From Paenibacillus sinopodophylli (lineage in GTDB: Bacteria; Bacillota; Bacilli; Paenibacillales; Paenibacillaceae), in contig NZ_VDBO01000006.1 of NCBI RefSeq assembly GCF_005930355.1, forward strand, positions 183,148 through 247,147: a stretch of DNA of 64,000 nucleotides, written 5' to 3'. Shown piece by piece: positions 42,424 to 50,425 of the stretch. Position 1 is the first letter of the stretch, and every line of letters starts with the position of its first letter. Below the pieces are notes generated by a model that saw only the letters and a list, made by a program, of their open reading frames with translations, had not been told where the DNA came from and did no database searches. Made by a program: the position numbers and the translations under genes.

Positions 42424-42999
42424 ATGGCTAGAAGTAAAGAATTTGAAGTGAACGAAGTATTGGATAAAGCGATGAAGCTCTTCTGGGAGCAAGGTTACGA
42501 GAAGACATCGATGAGTGACCTAGTTGACCATATGGGAATTCATCGCAGAAGTATATATGATACATTTGACGATAAACATTCACTGTATCTGCAGGCTATG
42601 GATCGATATTGCGGCAAGGTTAACGTTACATTACTGGGAGAAGTCAAAGCTTCAAATACTGCAGCGGAGGCACTGCATAAAGTTTTCGATTTTATGATCA
42701 ACGAAACGGAGGACATGCCGTCTGGCTGCTTAATCGTGAATTCAGCGGTGGAGCTTGCCGCACGTGATACTGTTGTAGATGCAAGGTCTATTGAATCGTT
42801 CTCAGTAGCAGAGCAGATGTTCGAGCAGATTATTGTCTGGGGCCAGCGTGATGGCGAAATCTCATCTGAGCATAATGCCAAGGAAATGGCAGAGTACTTG
42901 CATAATATATCAGTTGGAATAAGAGCAATGGCAAGAACCTCAATTGACAAACAAAAATTATATCGGATTGTGAAGGTGTCGCTAAAACTTTTGGAGTAG
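42424..42999 (+). CDS. TetR-family transcriptional regulator
   Basis: The 191-residue protein has the TetR DNA-binding head (EVLDKAMKLFWEQGYEKTSM, SDLVDHMGIHRRSIYDTF) and a helical ligand domain. The segment DMPSGCLIVNSAVELAARD resembles the AcrR/YxaF subgroup that regulates short-chain dehydrogenases and exporters. The start at ATG 42424 follows GGGGGGAA. Sequences with a GAACGAT core occur in its own promoter and three times in the downstream dehydrogenase region, so it probably represses itself and those genes. The inducing ligand is unknown. Confidence 0.9.
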   Translation: MARSKEFEVNEVLDKAMKLFWEQGYEKTSMSDLVDHMGIHRRSIYDTFDDKHSLYLQAMDRYCGKVNVTLLGEVKASNTAAEALHKVFDFMINETEDMPSGCLIVNSAVELAARDTVVDARSIESFSVAEQMFEQIIVWGQRDGEISSEHNAKEMAEYLHNISVGIRAMARTSIDKQKLYRIVKVSLKLLE

Positions 43000-43111
43000 T
43001 GATTTAAGAAGTTTTCCCAGTATATCGGCATTGCAGATGAGGGCGCTCAAATTAGGAGGTTGATTTGAAGCGTTCTAATATTTGTCGCAAAAAAATTAGC
43101 AATGTTTTTCT

Positions 43112-43140
43112 TTACTGATCGTTCCCGATATGTTACATTA
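43112..43140 (+). promoter_or_regulatory. Second copy of the TetR promoter/operator block
   Basis: TTTACTGATCGTTCCCGATA followed by TGTTACATTA differs from the block at 42375 at one position. No intact gene follows within 200 bases (43141-43341 holds only this promoter, a GGGAGGAAA and a third operator), so it may once have driven a deleted gene. Confidence 0.65.
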
Positions 43141-43213
43141 GTTGCGGGAGGAAATATAATCGGTAGGGTATCAATGAAATTGTTGCATAAGCATCGTTTT
43201 TTTTTACTTTATT

Positions 43214-43232
43214 TAGAACGATCATTCCTGAT
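43214..43232 (+). promoter_or_regulatory. GAACGATCATTC operator-like palindrome
   Basis: TAGAACGATCATTCCTGAT is a near-palindrome sharing GAACGATCA with the complement of the two blocks upstream. It lies before the broken dehydrogenase gene. Confidence 0.55.
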
Positions 43233-43341
43233 AAGTGGGGTTGTTACTTGCAAAAGGTAATCCTCCTAATTAATAAAATTTCAATGTAGCTAATCATGAT
43301 TCTTTCACAAACTAATCATGATTAATTGAGGTGGATGTAAG

Positions 43342-43660
43342 TTGAATAAAACGGCACTTATTACTGGTGCATCCGGTGGATTGGAAAAGAGCTGGCTGAT
43401 CGTTTTGCCAAAGATGGACACAACATGGTTCTCATAGCAAGAAATGAGTCTAAGCTTGTTGAGCTGGAAAAAGAATACTAAAAAAATACGGTGTTCAAAC
43501 CAAGGTGTTCGCGAAGGATGTTTCGATACCTGGCGTGGCAGAAGAAATTTATGCGGAGCTAAAAAAGGATGGAATCGCCGTCGATTATCTGGTCAATAAC
43601 GCGGGCTTTGGCTTGTATGGCTCGTTTTTGGAAACAGATTTGCAACAAGAATGGAGGTAA
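43342..43660 (+). pseudogene. Broken short-chain dehydrogenase gene
   Basis: From TTG 43342 the text reads NKTALITGASGG, then loses one base before the expected IGKEL. In the shifted frame it continues ELADRFAKDGHNMVLIARNE and ESKLVELEKEY, stops at 43479-43481, and resumes as KKYGVQTKVFAKDVS and DYLVNNAGFGLYGSFLETD. It ends at a stop before the catalytic YxxxK. Two frameshifts and loss of the C-terminal half make it a pseudogene of the classical SDR family. A GAGGTGG site precedes it. Confidence 0.85.
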
Positions 43661-43665
43661 ATGAA

Positions 43666-44055
43666 TTGCTTTATTACGAATCTCCCGAGGCTCTAGTCTC
43701 TTGGAACGAAGAGATAAAAACCGTTGTTTTAGAATGGAAACGGTTCGCAACACGTGATAAATACCAGGTTCCATTAAACAAAAGTTTAGAGTTATTGATT
43801 GCAAAAAAATCTTCCAAGGCAATCGCAAATACTTTGAAATTCTCAGCCATAACAGGTGCGGATCAGCAATGGTTCTCTGATGTATGGTTTCCAAAGGCAG
43901 AAGAAGCGGGGCTGAAATATCTGGCTTTAATTACACCAGAAAAGGCAGTAGCTAGATCTATTTTAAAAAAGTTAGATTCTACACTTACAGGAAGCTACGC
44001 CACTAAAAGTTTCGATTCTCTGGAAGAATCTGTCGACTGGTTAGTGATGAAATAA
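43666..44055 (+). CDS. STAS/SpoIIAA-like domain protein
   Basis: The 129-residue product (134 if ATG 43651 is used) reads LLYYESPEALVSWNEEIKTV, then VLEWKRFATRDKYQ. TTG 43666 is chosen because GGAGG lies seven bases before it, while ATG 43651 has no ribosome site. The pattern of an N-terminal beta hairpin, LLIAKKSSKAIANT and the DWF-like VWFPKAEEAGLKYLALITPE resembles SpoIIAA-like/STAS-SEC14 proteins of about 130 residues with unknown ligands. It lies 12 bases before an SDR gene and probably shares its transcript. Confidence in the family is moderate. Confidence 0.65.
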   Translation: MLYYESPEALVSWNEEIKTVVLEWKRFATRDKYQVPLNKSLELLIAKKSSKAIANTLKFSAITGADQQWFSDVWFPKAEEAGLKYLALITPEKAVARSILKKLDSTLTGSYATKSFDSLEESVDWLVMK

Positions 44056-44067
44056 GGAGGATTTATA

Positions 44068-44808
44068 ATGAAATTATCAGGAAATACAATTTTTATTACA
44101 GGCGGCGGTTCGGGAATTGGACGGGGTTTAGCAGAGGCATTACACAAACTTGGAAATAAGGTAATTATTTCAGGACGGAGTAAAGAGCGCCTGGAGGATA
44201 CCATCCGAGCAAATCCCGGGATGGCAGCAGTAGTGCTGAATATACAGGACCCTGCAAGTATAAATGCCGTCGCCCAGCAATTAATTAAACAATATCCAGA
44301 TCTTAATGTGTTGTTTAATAACGCTGGTATTTATACCCCCGAAGACCCGTCGGGGTTGGTAGACGAAGATATATTGGTCCAGACAGTTACTACAAACTTA
44401 CTGGGTCCGATCCGTATGACGGCTGCACTACAGGGTCATTTGAAATCCAAAGAAGATGCTTATATTATTAATACTACTTCGATACTCGGTTTCGTACCAG
44501 TGGCACAGGGGGCTGTATATTCAGCGACGAAAGCAGGGCTTCATTCCTATACACTGACACAACGCTACATGTTGAAAGACACCTCAGTGAAAGTGCTGGA
44601 AATTGCACCGCCGTTGGTTCAGACGCAAATGATCAATTACGATCCGAATGCAATGCCACTTGCAGCCTTCATTGAAGAAACAATGAATGTACTTGGTACA
44701 GATACGGATGAGGTTTTGGTCGAGTCAGCAAAAATGTATCGTAATAATCCGGGCCCGAACGAGAGTGTTCTTGTAAATCATGTTAACGATATGATGTCTG
44801 GTCAATGA
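44068..44808 (+). CDS. Short-chain dehydrogenase/reductase (DltE-like)
   Basis: The 246-residue classical SDR has the cofactor loop TGGGSGIGRGLAEAL near residue 11, NNAGIY near 87, a serine in INTTSILGFVP and the catalytic YSATKAG (YxxxK) near 150. It uses NAD(P)H to reduce or oxidise a small carbonyl or alcohol; the substrate is unknown. It follows the STAS-like gene at 12 bases behind AAGGAGG. A GAACGAT palindrome lies after its stop, before a second SDR. The grouping under a TetR repressor suggests a response to a toxic small molecule or aldehyde, which is inference. Confidence 0.9.
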   Translation: MKLSGNTIFITGGGSGIGRGLAEALHKLGNKVIISGRSKERLEDTIRANPGMAAVVLNIQDPASINAVAQQLIKQYPDLNVLFNNAGIYTPEDPSGLVDEDILVQTVTTNLLGPIRMTAALQGHLKSKEDAYIINTTSILGFVPVAQGAVYSATKAGLHSYTLTQRYMLKDTSVKVLEIAPPLVQTQMINYDPNAMPLAAFIEETMNVLGTDTDEVLVESAKMYRNNPGPNESVLVNHVNDMMSGQ

Positions 44809-44848
44809 TTCATAATCATAATAGGCACGTTTTAGATGTAATAATTTA

Positions 44849-44865
44849 AGAACGATAATTCTAAA
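44849..44865 (+). promoter_or_regulatory. GAACGAT operator-like site upstream of the second SDR gene
   Basis: AAGAACGATAATTCTAA shares GAACGAT and the spaced ATTC with the site at 43214. It lies about 20 bases before the next gene. Confidence 0.5.
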
Positions 44866-44884
44866 AACCAAGGGAGTAATTAAA

Positions 44885-45586
44885 ATGGATATTTCTAAAC
44901 AAGTTGCAATAATCAGTGGTTCTAATCGAGGTTTAGGCAAGGAATTGGCTCTTGAGCTTCTAGCTAGGGGAGCTAAAGTGTACGCTGGTGCAAGAAACCC
45001 CGAATCCATTAATTTGCCTGGTGCTATTCCACTTCAGCTTGATATTACAGATCCGAAATCCGTTATGGCGGCGGTTGAAGTTGCTAAGGATGCGACCCTT
45101 CTGATCAATAATGCAGGTACAGCTACGGGCGCTTCTCTTCTCTCAGGTGATCTAGAAGATATTCATTTGGAGTTCGATACTCATGTTTTCGGTACACTTT
45201 CTATGATTCGCGGTTTCGCGCCTGTTATTGAAAAAAATGGAGGAGGCTCAATACTAAATATCCTGTCGGCCTTATCTTGGTTCAGTATCGGTGACTCAGG
45301 TGCTTATTCCGCTGCAAAATCCGCTCAATGGGGAATAACAAATGCATTACGCTTAGAATTAGCTCCCAAAAATATTAAGCTTGCTGGATTGCATGTTGCG
45401 TTCATGGATACAGATATGACAGCAGGCATCCAAGCTCCTAAGTCTTCCCCGAAGGATATCGCCAAAATCGCTATCGATGGAATCGAATCGAAACTCTACG
45501 AGATTGTAGCTGATGATACAAGCAGGAATGTACAGCAGGGTCTCGCTGGAGGAGTGCTTGCCTTGTATCCGCAATTGTTCCAATAA
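44885..45586 (+). CDS. Short-chain dehydrogenase/reductase
   Basis: The 233-residue SDR has the cofactor motif SGSNRGLGKELALELLARGA near residue 12, LDITDP, LINNAGTA near 75, ILSALSWFS with the catalytic Ser and YSAAKSA (YxxxK) near 142. It is shorter in the C-terminal substrate loop than the preceding SDR and only distantly similar to it. It has its own operator-like site and GGGAG ribosome site upstream, so it can be expressed apart. The substrate is unknown. Confidence 0.9.
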   Translation: MDISKQVAIISGSNRGLGKELALELLARGAKVYAGARNPESINLPGAIPLQLDITDPKSVMAAVEVAKDATLLINNAGTATGASLLSGDLEDIHLEFDTHVFGTLSMIRGFAPVIEKNGGGSILNILSALSWFSIGDSGAYSAAKSAQWGITNALRLELAPKNIKLAGLHVAFMDTDMTAGIQAPKSSPKDIAKIAIDGIESKLYEIVADDTSRNVQQGLAGGVLALYPQLFQ

Positions 45587-45603
45587 AATTTACGGGCATT
45601 CTT

Positions 45604-46050
45604 ATGGCTAGGAGGAGTGAAACATGCGTATCCGCCGTAGAGAACGACGGAAAGCTAATCGTTGAGGCCAGTAAAGGCAGTGACTACTGGGAAAAAACGT
45701 TGTATGATTTTGTGCATAGCAACGGCCATGCCCTGCTCGCAGATTGGAAGGATGAGTATGCAATGGAGGTATCCTTCAAGCTCGATTCCTTCACTGAGCT
45801 GTACGATCAGGCGGGAATTATGCTGTTGAAAGGTTCCGACCAGTGGATTAAAGCGGGTATTGAAATGAATGATGGTATTCCACATTTGGCAGTTGTTGTC
45901 ACGGATCAATTCTCAGATTGGTCACTCGCTCCTGTACAGGAATGGGTAGGAGAGGAAGTGACAATTCGTACATCCCGTAAAAAGGATGCGGTCATTATTC
46001 GAGCAAGGACGGAGATTATAACGCCTTTAACCTCTAGAAGAACGAATTAG
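45604..46050 (+). CDS. DUF1349-like domain protein, probably truncated
   Basis: The 148-residue product contains NDGKLIVEASKGSDYWEKTL, FKLDSFTELYDQAGIMLLKG, WIKAGIEMNDGIPHLAVVVT and QFSDWSLAPV, matching the beta-sandwich DUF1349 family (a concanavalin-like, sugar-binding-type fold). Family members I recall are about 180-200 residues with an extra N-terminal strand pair and C-terminal tail. Here the first residues are atypical, ATG 45604 lacks a ribosome site, and the end (EIITPLTSRRTN) diverges. The perfect AGGAGGAG at 45609 leads to a frame that stops at once. Decay or a recent frameshift at both ends is likely. Confidence 0.6.
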   Translation: MARRSETCVSAVENDGKLIVEASKGSDYWEKTLYDFVHSNGHALLADWKDEYAMEVSFKLDSFTELYDQAGIMLLKGSDQWIKAGIEMNDGIPHLAVVVTDQFSDWSLAPVQEWVGEEVTIRTSRKKDAVIIRARTEIITPLTSRRTN

Positions 46051-46156
46051 CTTTTCATTTTAGAATCTGATTTAGAGACTTCCGTATTATTTTGTATTGA
46101 TTTCTGCTGGACAGCACGTTACGATTCTAGTAAACAAATGACTAGGAGAGTCAATT

Positions 46157-46993
46157 ATGACGAATCATACGGCGTTGCCGTGGAGTGAAGTTCTGTCTGA
46201 CGATAAGATGCATACCATTACCGGTGATGTAAGGATAATCGAAGCGTTCCCGATTCCGCAGCTGCAGACGGAGCGTAGAGTGTGGATTTACTTGCCAAGA
46301 GGCTATAACGAAGGAACTCGCCATTATCCCGTCCTCTATATGCATGATGGGCAAAATGTGTTTAATCAAGCGACCTCTTGGGGAAGTGAGTGGGGCGTTG
46401 ATGAGACGCTCGAGCAAGCAGGGATTAATGAACCAGCGCTCGAGGTTATCGTGGTTGCCATTGATCATGGAGGCGACCAGCGCAACAATGAGTATAATTT
46501 CACGATAAATGCGGAGTATGGTTTCGGAGGTAAAGGCGATGCGTACGTCTCGTTCCTCGCGGAAACGCTCAAGCCATACATCGACAGTAGCTACCGGACG
46601 CTTCCTGAAGCGGAGAATACCATAATTGGCGGCAGCTCGTTTGGTGCGTATATTTCGCTTTATGCCGCTATTCGCTACCCAAATCTGTTTGGCCGAGTGA
46701 GCGGCATTTCATTTGTGATGTGGCATGACAATGGCGCGATCAATCAACTTATTCAGCAGTCGGTTTTGTCTCCTGCGCTGCGAATATATTTGAGCATTGG
46801 AGAACTCGAGACCGAAAAGGCCGATTTCAATAAGCTTGCCTATGAACATGTTGCGTTGGTTCGACAAACGCTTATTGCAGCTGGGGTAACGGAGGATCGA
46901 ATTCGATTCGACGTCATTCCGGATGGAACTCATCACGAATCCACATGGGGGCCGTTGTTTATAGAGGCTCACCGTTGGCTGCTCCAGCAATGA
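46157..46993 (+). CDS. Alpha/beta-hydrolase, esterase D/Fes-like
   Basis: The 278-residue soluble protein has RVWIYLPRGYN near residue 42, VLYMHDGQNVFNQATSWGSE near 60, the nucleophile elbow GGSSFGAYIS near 157 and a catalytic His in GTHHESTWG near residue 258. This matches the putative esterase (Esterase_phd) family that includes enterochelin esterases. It lies just upstream of a Fur-regulated siderophore transporter, which makes intracellular hydrolysis of an imported ferri-siderophore an attractive but unproven role. A strong palindromic terminator separates them, so they are not cotranscribed. The start at ATG 46157 follows AGGAGAG. Confidence 0.85.
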   Translation: MTNHTALPWSEVLSDDKMHTITGDVRIIEAFPIPQLQTERRVWIYLPRGYNEGTRHYPVLYMHDGQNVFNQATSWGSEWGVDETLEQAGINEPALEVIVVAIDHGGDQRNNEYNFTINAEYGFGGKGDAYVSFLAETLKPYIDSSYRTLPEAENTIIGGSSFGAYISLYAAIRYPNLFGRVSGISFVMWHDNGAINQLIQQSVLSPALRIYLSIGELETEKADFNKLAYEHVALVRQTLIAAGVTEDRIRFDVIPDGTHHESTWGPLFIEAHRWLLQQ

Positions 46994-47045
46994 TGCTGCG
47001 CTTTACTCGTACAATGGAGGACGCAATCGAAGCGAGACCTCACCT

Positions 47046-47100
47046 CCCGACCGTAAAAAAGCCGCAAATCCAATGGATTTGCGGCTTTTTTACGGTCGGG
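47046..47100. terminator. Perfect 55-base palindrome, bidirectional terminator
   Basis: CCCGACCGTAAAAAAGCCGC continues to AAATCCA and is mirrored exactly by TGGATTTGCGGC, TTTTTT, ACGGTCGGG. The GCCGCAAATCC/GGATTTGCGGC stem with TTTTTT is a classic terminator. The additional outer arm CCCGACCGT/ACGGTCGGG is unusual. Confidence 0.9.
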
Positions 47101-47186
47101 GAAATAGAAATGCAAGAAAATTTTGTATAAAGTAAGGAATAGCTCATATTTTATTCCCTAATCTCCAATGAATCTAGTTTAGTATA

Positions 47187-47215
47187 TTGACAGAGATGAA
47201 CCTAGGTTATATAAT
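47187..47215 (+). promoter_or_regulatory. Sigma-A promoter of the siderophore transporter operon
   Basis: TTGACA, a 17-base spacer and TATAAT match the sigma-A consensus exactly. Confidence 0.9.
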
Positions 47216-47226
47216 TCTCGAGAGAT

Positions 47227-47241
47227 TGATAATCATTATCA
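47227..47241 (+). promoter_or_regulatory. Fur box
   Basis: TGATAATCATTATCA is a perfect 7-1-7 Fur box, placed just downstream of the -10 element over the expected start site. Iron-bound Fur would block transcription there. Confidence 0.93.
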
Positions 47242-47271
47242 ATAAAATTTATGAATAAGGACGGGTCTAAA

Positions 47272-48363
47272 ATGAAAACTAGAAAGAAATTAACAATGTC
47301 AACACTGCTATCCTCACTTGCGCTTGTGATCTTACTTGCTGGCTGTGGAGCTAACAACAGCAATGGAAATACGAATACCACTGCATCACCTACTGCCTCC
47401 CCGAGTGCGAGCAATGAAGCGAGTGAAGCACCGGCTTCGGAAGCATCCACAACTCAATATCCGCTTACAATTAAGCATGCGCTGGGCGAAACGGTTATTG
47501 AAGCGAAACCAGAACGCGTCGCGACCATATCGTGGGCGAACCATGATATTGCTCTTGCCCTTGGCGTAGTGCCAGTCGGCTTCTCCGAAGCTAACTATGG
47601 TGTTCAAGATGGTTCTAGACTATTGCCATGGACGAAGAAGAAGCTCGAAGAGCTCGGCGTGACGGAGCCTAATTTATTTAAGGATACAGACGGTCTTGAC
47701 TTTGAGGCAATTTCTGATGCTAGTCCTGACGTTATTCTAGCTGCATACTCCGGTATTACTCAGGAAGAATACAATACATTGTCCAAGATTGCACCGGTCG
47801 TCGCTTATCAAACTGCCCCATGGGTAGCCAGCTGGCGCGAGCAGGTTCTGAATGATTCCATTGGTATGGGCATGCAGGCGGAAGGTGAACAACTTGTCAA
47901 GGATACCGAGAACCTGATCAAGGAGAAGGTTGCCGCTTATCCGGAACTTCAAGGCAAAAAGGCCGCATTTGCATTTATCAGCCCTACCGATCTGTCGCAG
48001 CTCTCGATTTATGCCCCAGGAGATCCTCGTGGCGACTTCTTGATCGAGCTAGGCATGCCATTCCCAGCTGGACTAGCAAGTCTGGTTACGGATAGCTTCT
48101 ATTTACAGCTAAGCGCAGAGAACGCTGATGCGCTTAATGATACAGACATCATCATTGCTTATGGAAATGCCGAGCTGCTTAGTAAGCTACAAGCAGATCC
48201 TCTGCTTAGCAAAGTTCCGGCGATCGCACGAGGCTCCGTCGTATTAATTGAGGACAACACACCGCTTGCGGCTGCGGGCAACCCAAATCCGCTATCGATT
48301 GCATACACACTCGATGAATATTTGGGTTTGATCGGAGAAGCCGCGAAGAAAATCAATGAGTAA
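47272..48363 (+). CDS. Iron-siderophore ABC transporter, substrate-binding lipoprotein
   Basis: The start at ATG 47272 is preferred over 47251, which has no ribosome site. The 363-residue lipoprotein has a signal with lipobox LLAGC (Cys 25), a Ser/Thr/Ala-rich linker and a FecB/FhuD-type helical-backbone binding fold: HALGETVIEAKPERVATISW near residue 70, DGLDFEAISDASPDVILA and IGEAAKKINE at the end. It is tethered outside the membrane and delivers ferri-siderophore to the two permeases. It is the first gene of a four-gene operon under Fur. The ligand class cannot be read from the sequence. Confidence 0.95.
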   Translation: MKTRKKLTMSTLLSSLALVILLAGCGANNSNGNTNTTASPTASPSASNEASEAPASEASTTQYPLTIKHALGETVIEAKPERVATISWANHDIALALGVVPVGFSEANYGVQDGSRLLPWTKKKLEELGVTEPNLFKDTDGLDFEAISDASPDVILAAYSGITQEEYNTLSKIAPVVAYQTAPWVASWREQVLNDSIGMGMQAEGEQLVKDTENLIKEKVAAYPELQGKKAAFAFISPTDLSQLSIYAPGDPRGDFLIELGMPFPAGLASLVTDSFYLQLSAENADALNDTDIIIAYGNAELLSKLQADPLLSKVPAIARGSVVLIEDNTPLAAAGNPNPLSIAYTLDEYLGLIGEAAKKINE

Positions 48364-49396
48364 ATCTTTGTCTCTTAACGAAAAGCCATATGGATCGCCC
48401 ACGCCGAAGCATTTCACGATCGTGTTGATTCTCTGCCTGCTTGCTCTCGGCTTATGTGTTCTCGCATCGCTGGCATTCGGTTCACGAATCATTGGATTTA
48501 AAGAATTGATGGACGTGTTGTTTAACACGTCCGCGGATTCTTATGATTCCGATGTCATTAAACAGAGAATGACCCGCACTGTATTTAGTCTCCTATGCGG
48601 AGGTGCACTCGGAATCGCGGGTGCATTGATGCAAGCTGTCACCCGCAATCCGATTGCCGATCCGAGCATTCTCGGAGTGAACACAGGCGCATCCTTGTTT
48701 GTTGTTGGCGGAATCGCATTCTTTAACATTGGAACAGCGAACGAGTTTATTCTAATGGCTTGCATAGGAGCAGCGATTACCGCAGTATTCGTGCTAGGTG
48801 TCGGCTCACTCGGACGAGGAGGACCAACACCTATTAAGCTGGTGTTGGCAGGGGCGGCAACGAGTGCAGCCCTATCTTCGCTTGTGAGTGCTATTATGAT
48901 TCCACGCTCTAACGTCTTGGATCAAGTCCGTCGTTGGCAGGTAGGAAGCGTAGGGGGATCTAGCTGGAGCGATATCGCAACCTTCTCCCCTTTTCTTCTA
49001 ATTGCTATTCTAATCGCCTTTCTGACTGCCCCCGCATTGAATGCGTTGGCGCTTGGGGACGAGACGGCGACGGGCTTAGGCGTTCGGACGGGTGTTCTTC
49101 GGTTAATTGCGTCGTTCGCTGCTGTTGTGTTGTGTGGTACAATAACCGCACTTGCAGGACCAATCGGCTTCGTAGGACTATTGGCGACTCATCTCATTCG
49201 GTTAATGATCGGGCCTGACCAGCGTTACCTCATTCCGATGTCGGCGCTGGCAGGCGCAATCGTATTAACGGTATCAGACGTCATAGGACGAATCCTCGGA
49301 AGACCCGGGGAACTTGAGGTGGCTGTCGTCACCGCCTTCGTAGGCGCACCGATCCTAATTCTATTAGCCATGAAATCGAAAGTGCGAACCTTATGA
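48356..49396 (+). CDS. FecCD-type iron-siderophore permease 1
   Basis: The 346-residue membrane protein has about ten helices. FecCD marks include RMTRTVFSLLCGGALGIAGA near residue 62, MQAVTRNPIADPSILGVNTG near 83 and the C-terminal GPIGFVGLLATHLIRLMIGP near 262 that couples to the ATPase. It forms a heterodimeric channel with the next gene's product. Its start overlaps the binding-protein stop by eight bases, so translation is coupled. Confidence 0.95.
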   Translation: MSKSLSLNEKPYGSPTPKHFTIVLILCLLALGLCVLASLAFGSRIIGFKELMDVLFNTSADSYDSDVIKQRMTRTVFSLLCGGALGIAGALMQAVTRNPIADPSILGVNTGASLFVVGGIAFFNIGTANEFILMACIGAAITAVFVLGVGSLGRGGPTPIKLVLAGAATSAALSSLVSAIMIPRSNVLDQVRRWQVGSVGGSSWSDIATFSPFLLIAILIAFLTAPALNALALGDETATGLGVRTGVLRLIASFAAVVLCGTITALAGPIGFVGLLATHLIRLMIGPDQRYLIPMSALAGAIVLTVSDVIGRILGRPGELEVAVVTAFVGAPILILLAMKSKVRTL

Positions 49397-50424
49397 TGAA
49401 TACTACGATAAATACCATTATGTCGGGCAGACGTAAGAGACGGCGTAGATATGTACTGATTACGACCATTCTTTCCATTATTTCTTTGGTGCTTTGCGGC
49501 CTAATGCTCTATTTGGGCAACACCATTTATACAGTAGAACAGATTGTCCGAGTTCTGACGGGAGAGCAGATTAAAGGGGCATCGTTTGCCATTGAAACGA
49601 TTCGACTGCCAAGAATGCTGGCAGGACTGTTCGCTGGTTTCGCCTTCGGACTAGCCGGGAGTGTCTTCCAGACCATGCTTCGCAACCCGCTCGCGAACCC
49701 GAACGTTTTGGGCATTACTTCCGGTTCCAGTGTGGCGGCTGTCTTTTGTATCGTGATTCTCCATTCGAACGAATTCGTGATCTTCATTGCCTCCGTCATT
49801 GCTGGATTGGCTACGGTCACTGTTCTATATTTGTTATCGATAAGAAAATCCTTTTCACTCGGGCGATTGATTCTAATTGGTATTGGTCTCGATGCCATGC
49901 TCGGATCTGTGATTGCATATCTGCTGCGAATTAGCTCTGAGTATGATATTAGCAAGGCCTATCGTTGGCTAAGCGGTAGTCTCAACGGTGCACAGATGGA
50001 GGAGCTTCCGCCGCTTATCATCACGGTGGTTCTATGCACGCCTATCATTATTTTGCTAGGTAAGCATCTGAGCATGCTTGAGTTAGGCGAACAAGCCGCC
50101 ACTTCACTGGGTGTCCATACGGACAAAACTCGAATTGCGTTAATTCTTGGCACCGTCTGCATGATTGCGGTCGCTACTGCTACAACAGGACCAATCGCTT
50201 TTGTGGCCTTTCTGGCAGGACCGATCGCGAGTAGATTGGTCGGTATAGGCTACTCCACAGCAGTTCCTGGTGGTCTTGTCGGTGTCATCTTGGTTCTGGC
50301 CTCAGATTTAATCGGGCAATTTGCCTTTGAGACTAAATTCCCCGTGGGTGTTATTACCGGAATTCTCGGAGCGCCATATTTGATCTATCTGCTCATCCGA
50401 ATGAATCGAAAGGGAGATTTCTAA
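49393..50424 (+). CDS. FecCD-type iron-siderophore permease 2
   Basis: This is a 343-residue partner of the preceding permease with the same fold: IRLPRMLAGLFAGFAFGLAG near residue 73, FQTMLRNPLANPNVLGITSG and GPIAFVAFLAGPIASRLVGI near 265. It begins ATGATGAAT at 49393, overlapping the previous stop by four bases. The start has a basic stretch (GRRKRRRRY) before the first helix, in line with the positive-inside rule. Confidence 0.95.
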   Translation: MMNTTINTIMSGRRKRRRRYVLITTILSIISLVLCGLMLYLGNTIYTVEQIVRVLTGEQIKGASFAIETIRLPRMLAGLFAGFAFGLAGSVFQTMLRNPLANPNVLGITSGSSVAAVFCIVILHSNEFVIFIASVIAGLATVTVLYLLSIRKSFSLGRLILIGIGLDAMLGSVIAYLLRISSEYDISKAYRWLSGSLNGAQMEELPPLIITVVLCTPIIILLGKHLSMLELGEQAATSLGVHTDKTRIALILGTVCMIAVATATTGPIAFVAFLAGPIASRLVGIGYSTAVPGGLVGVILVLASDLIGQFAFETKFPVGVITGILGAPYLIYLLIRMNRKGDF

Positions 50425-50425
50425 C

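Noticed and set aside
42424..46050. The TetR/SDR patch as a mobile genetic island
   Set aside because: No integrase, transposase, attachment repeats or tRNA boundary could be seen, so transfer is not supported.
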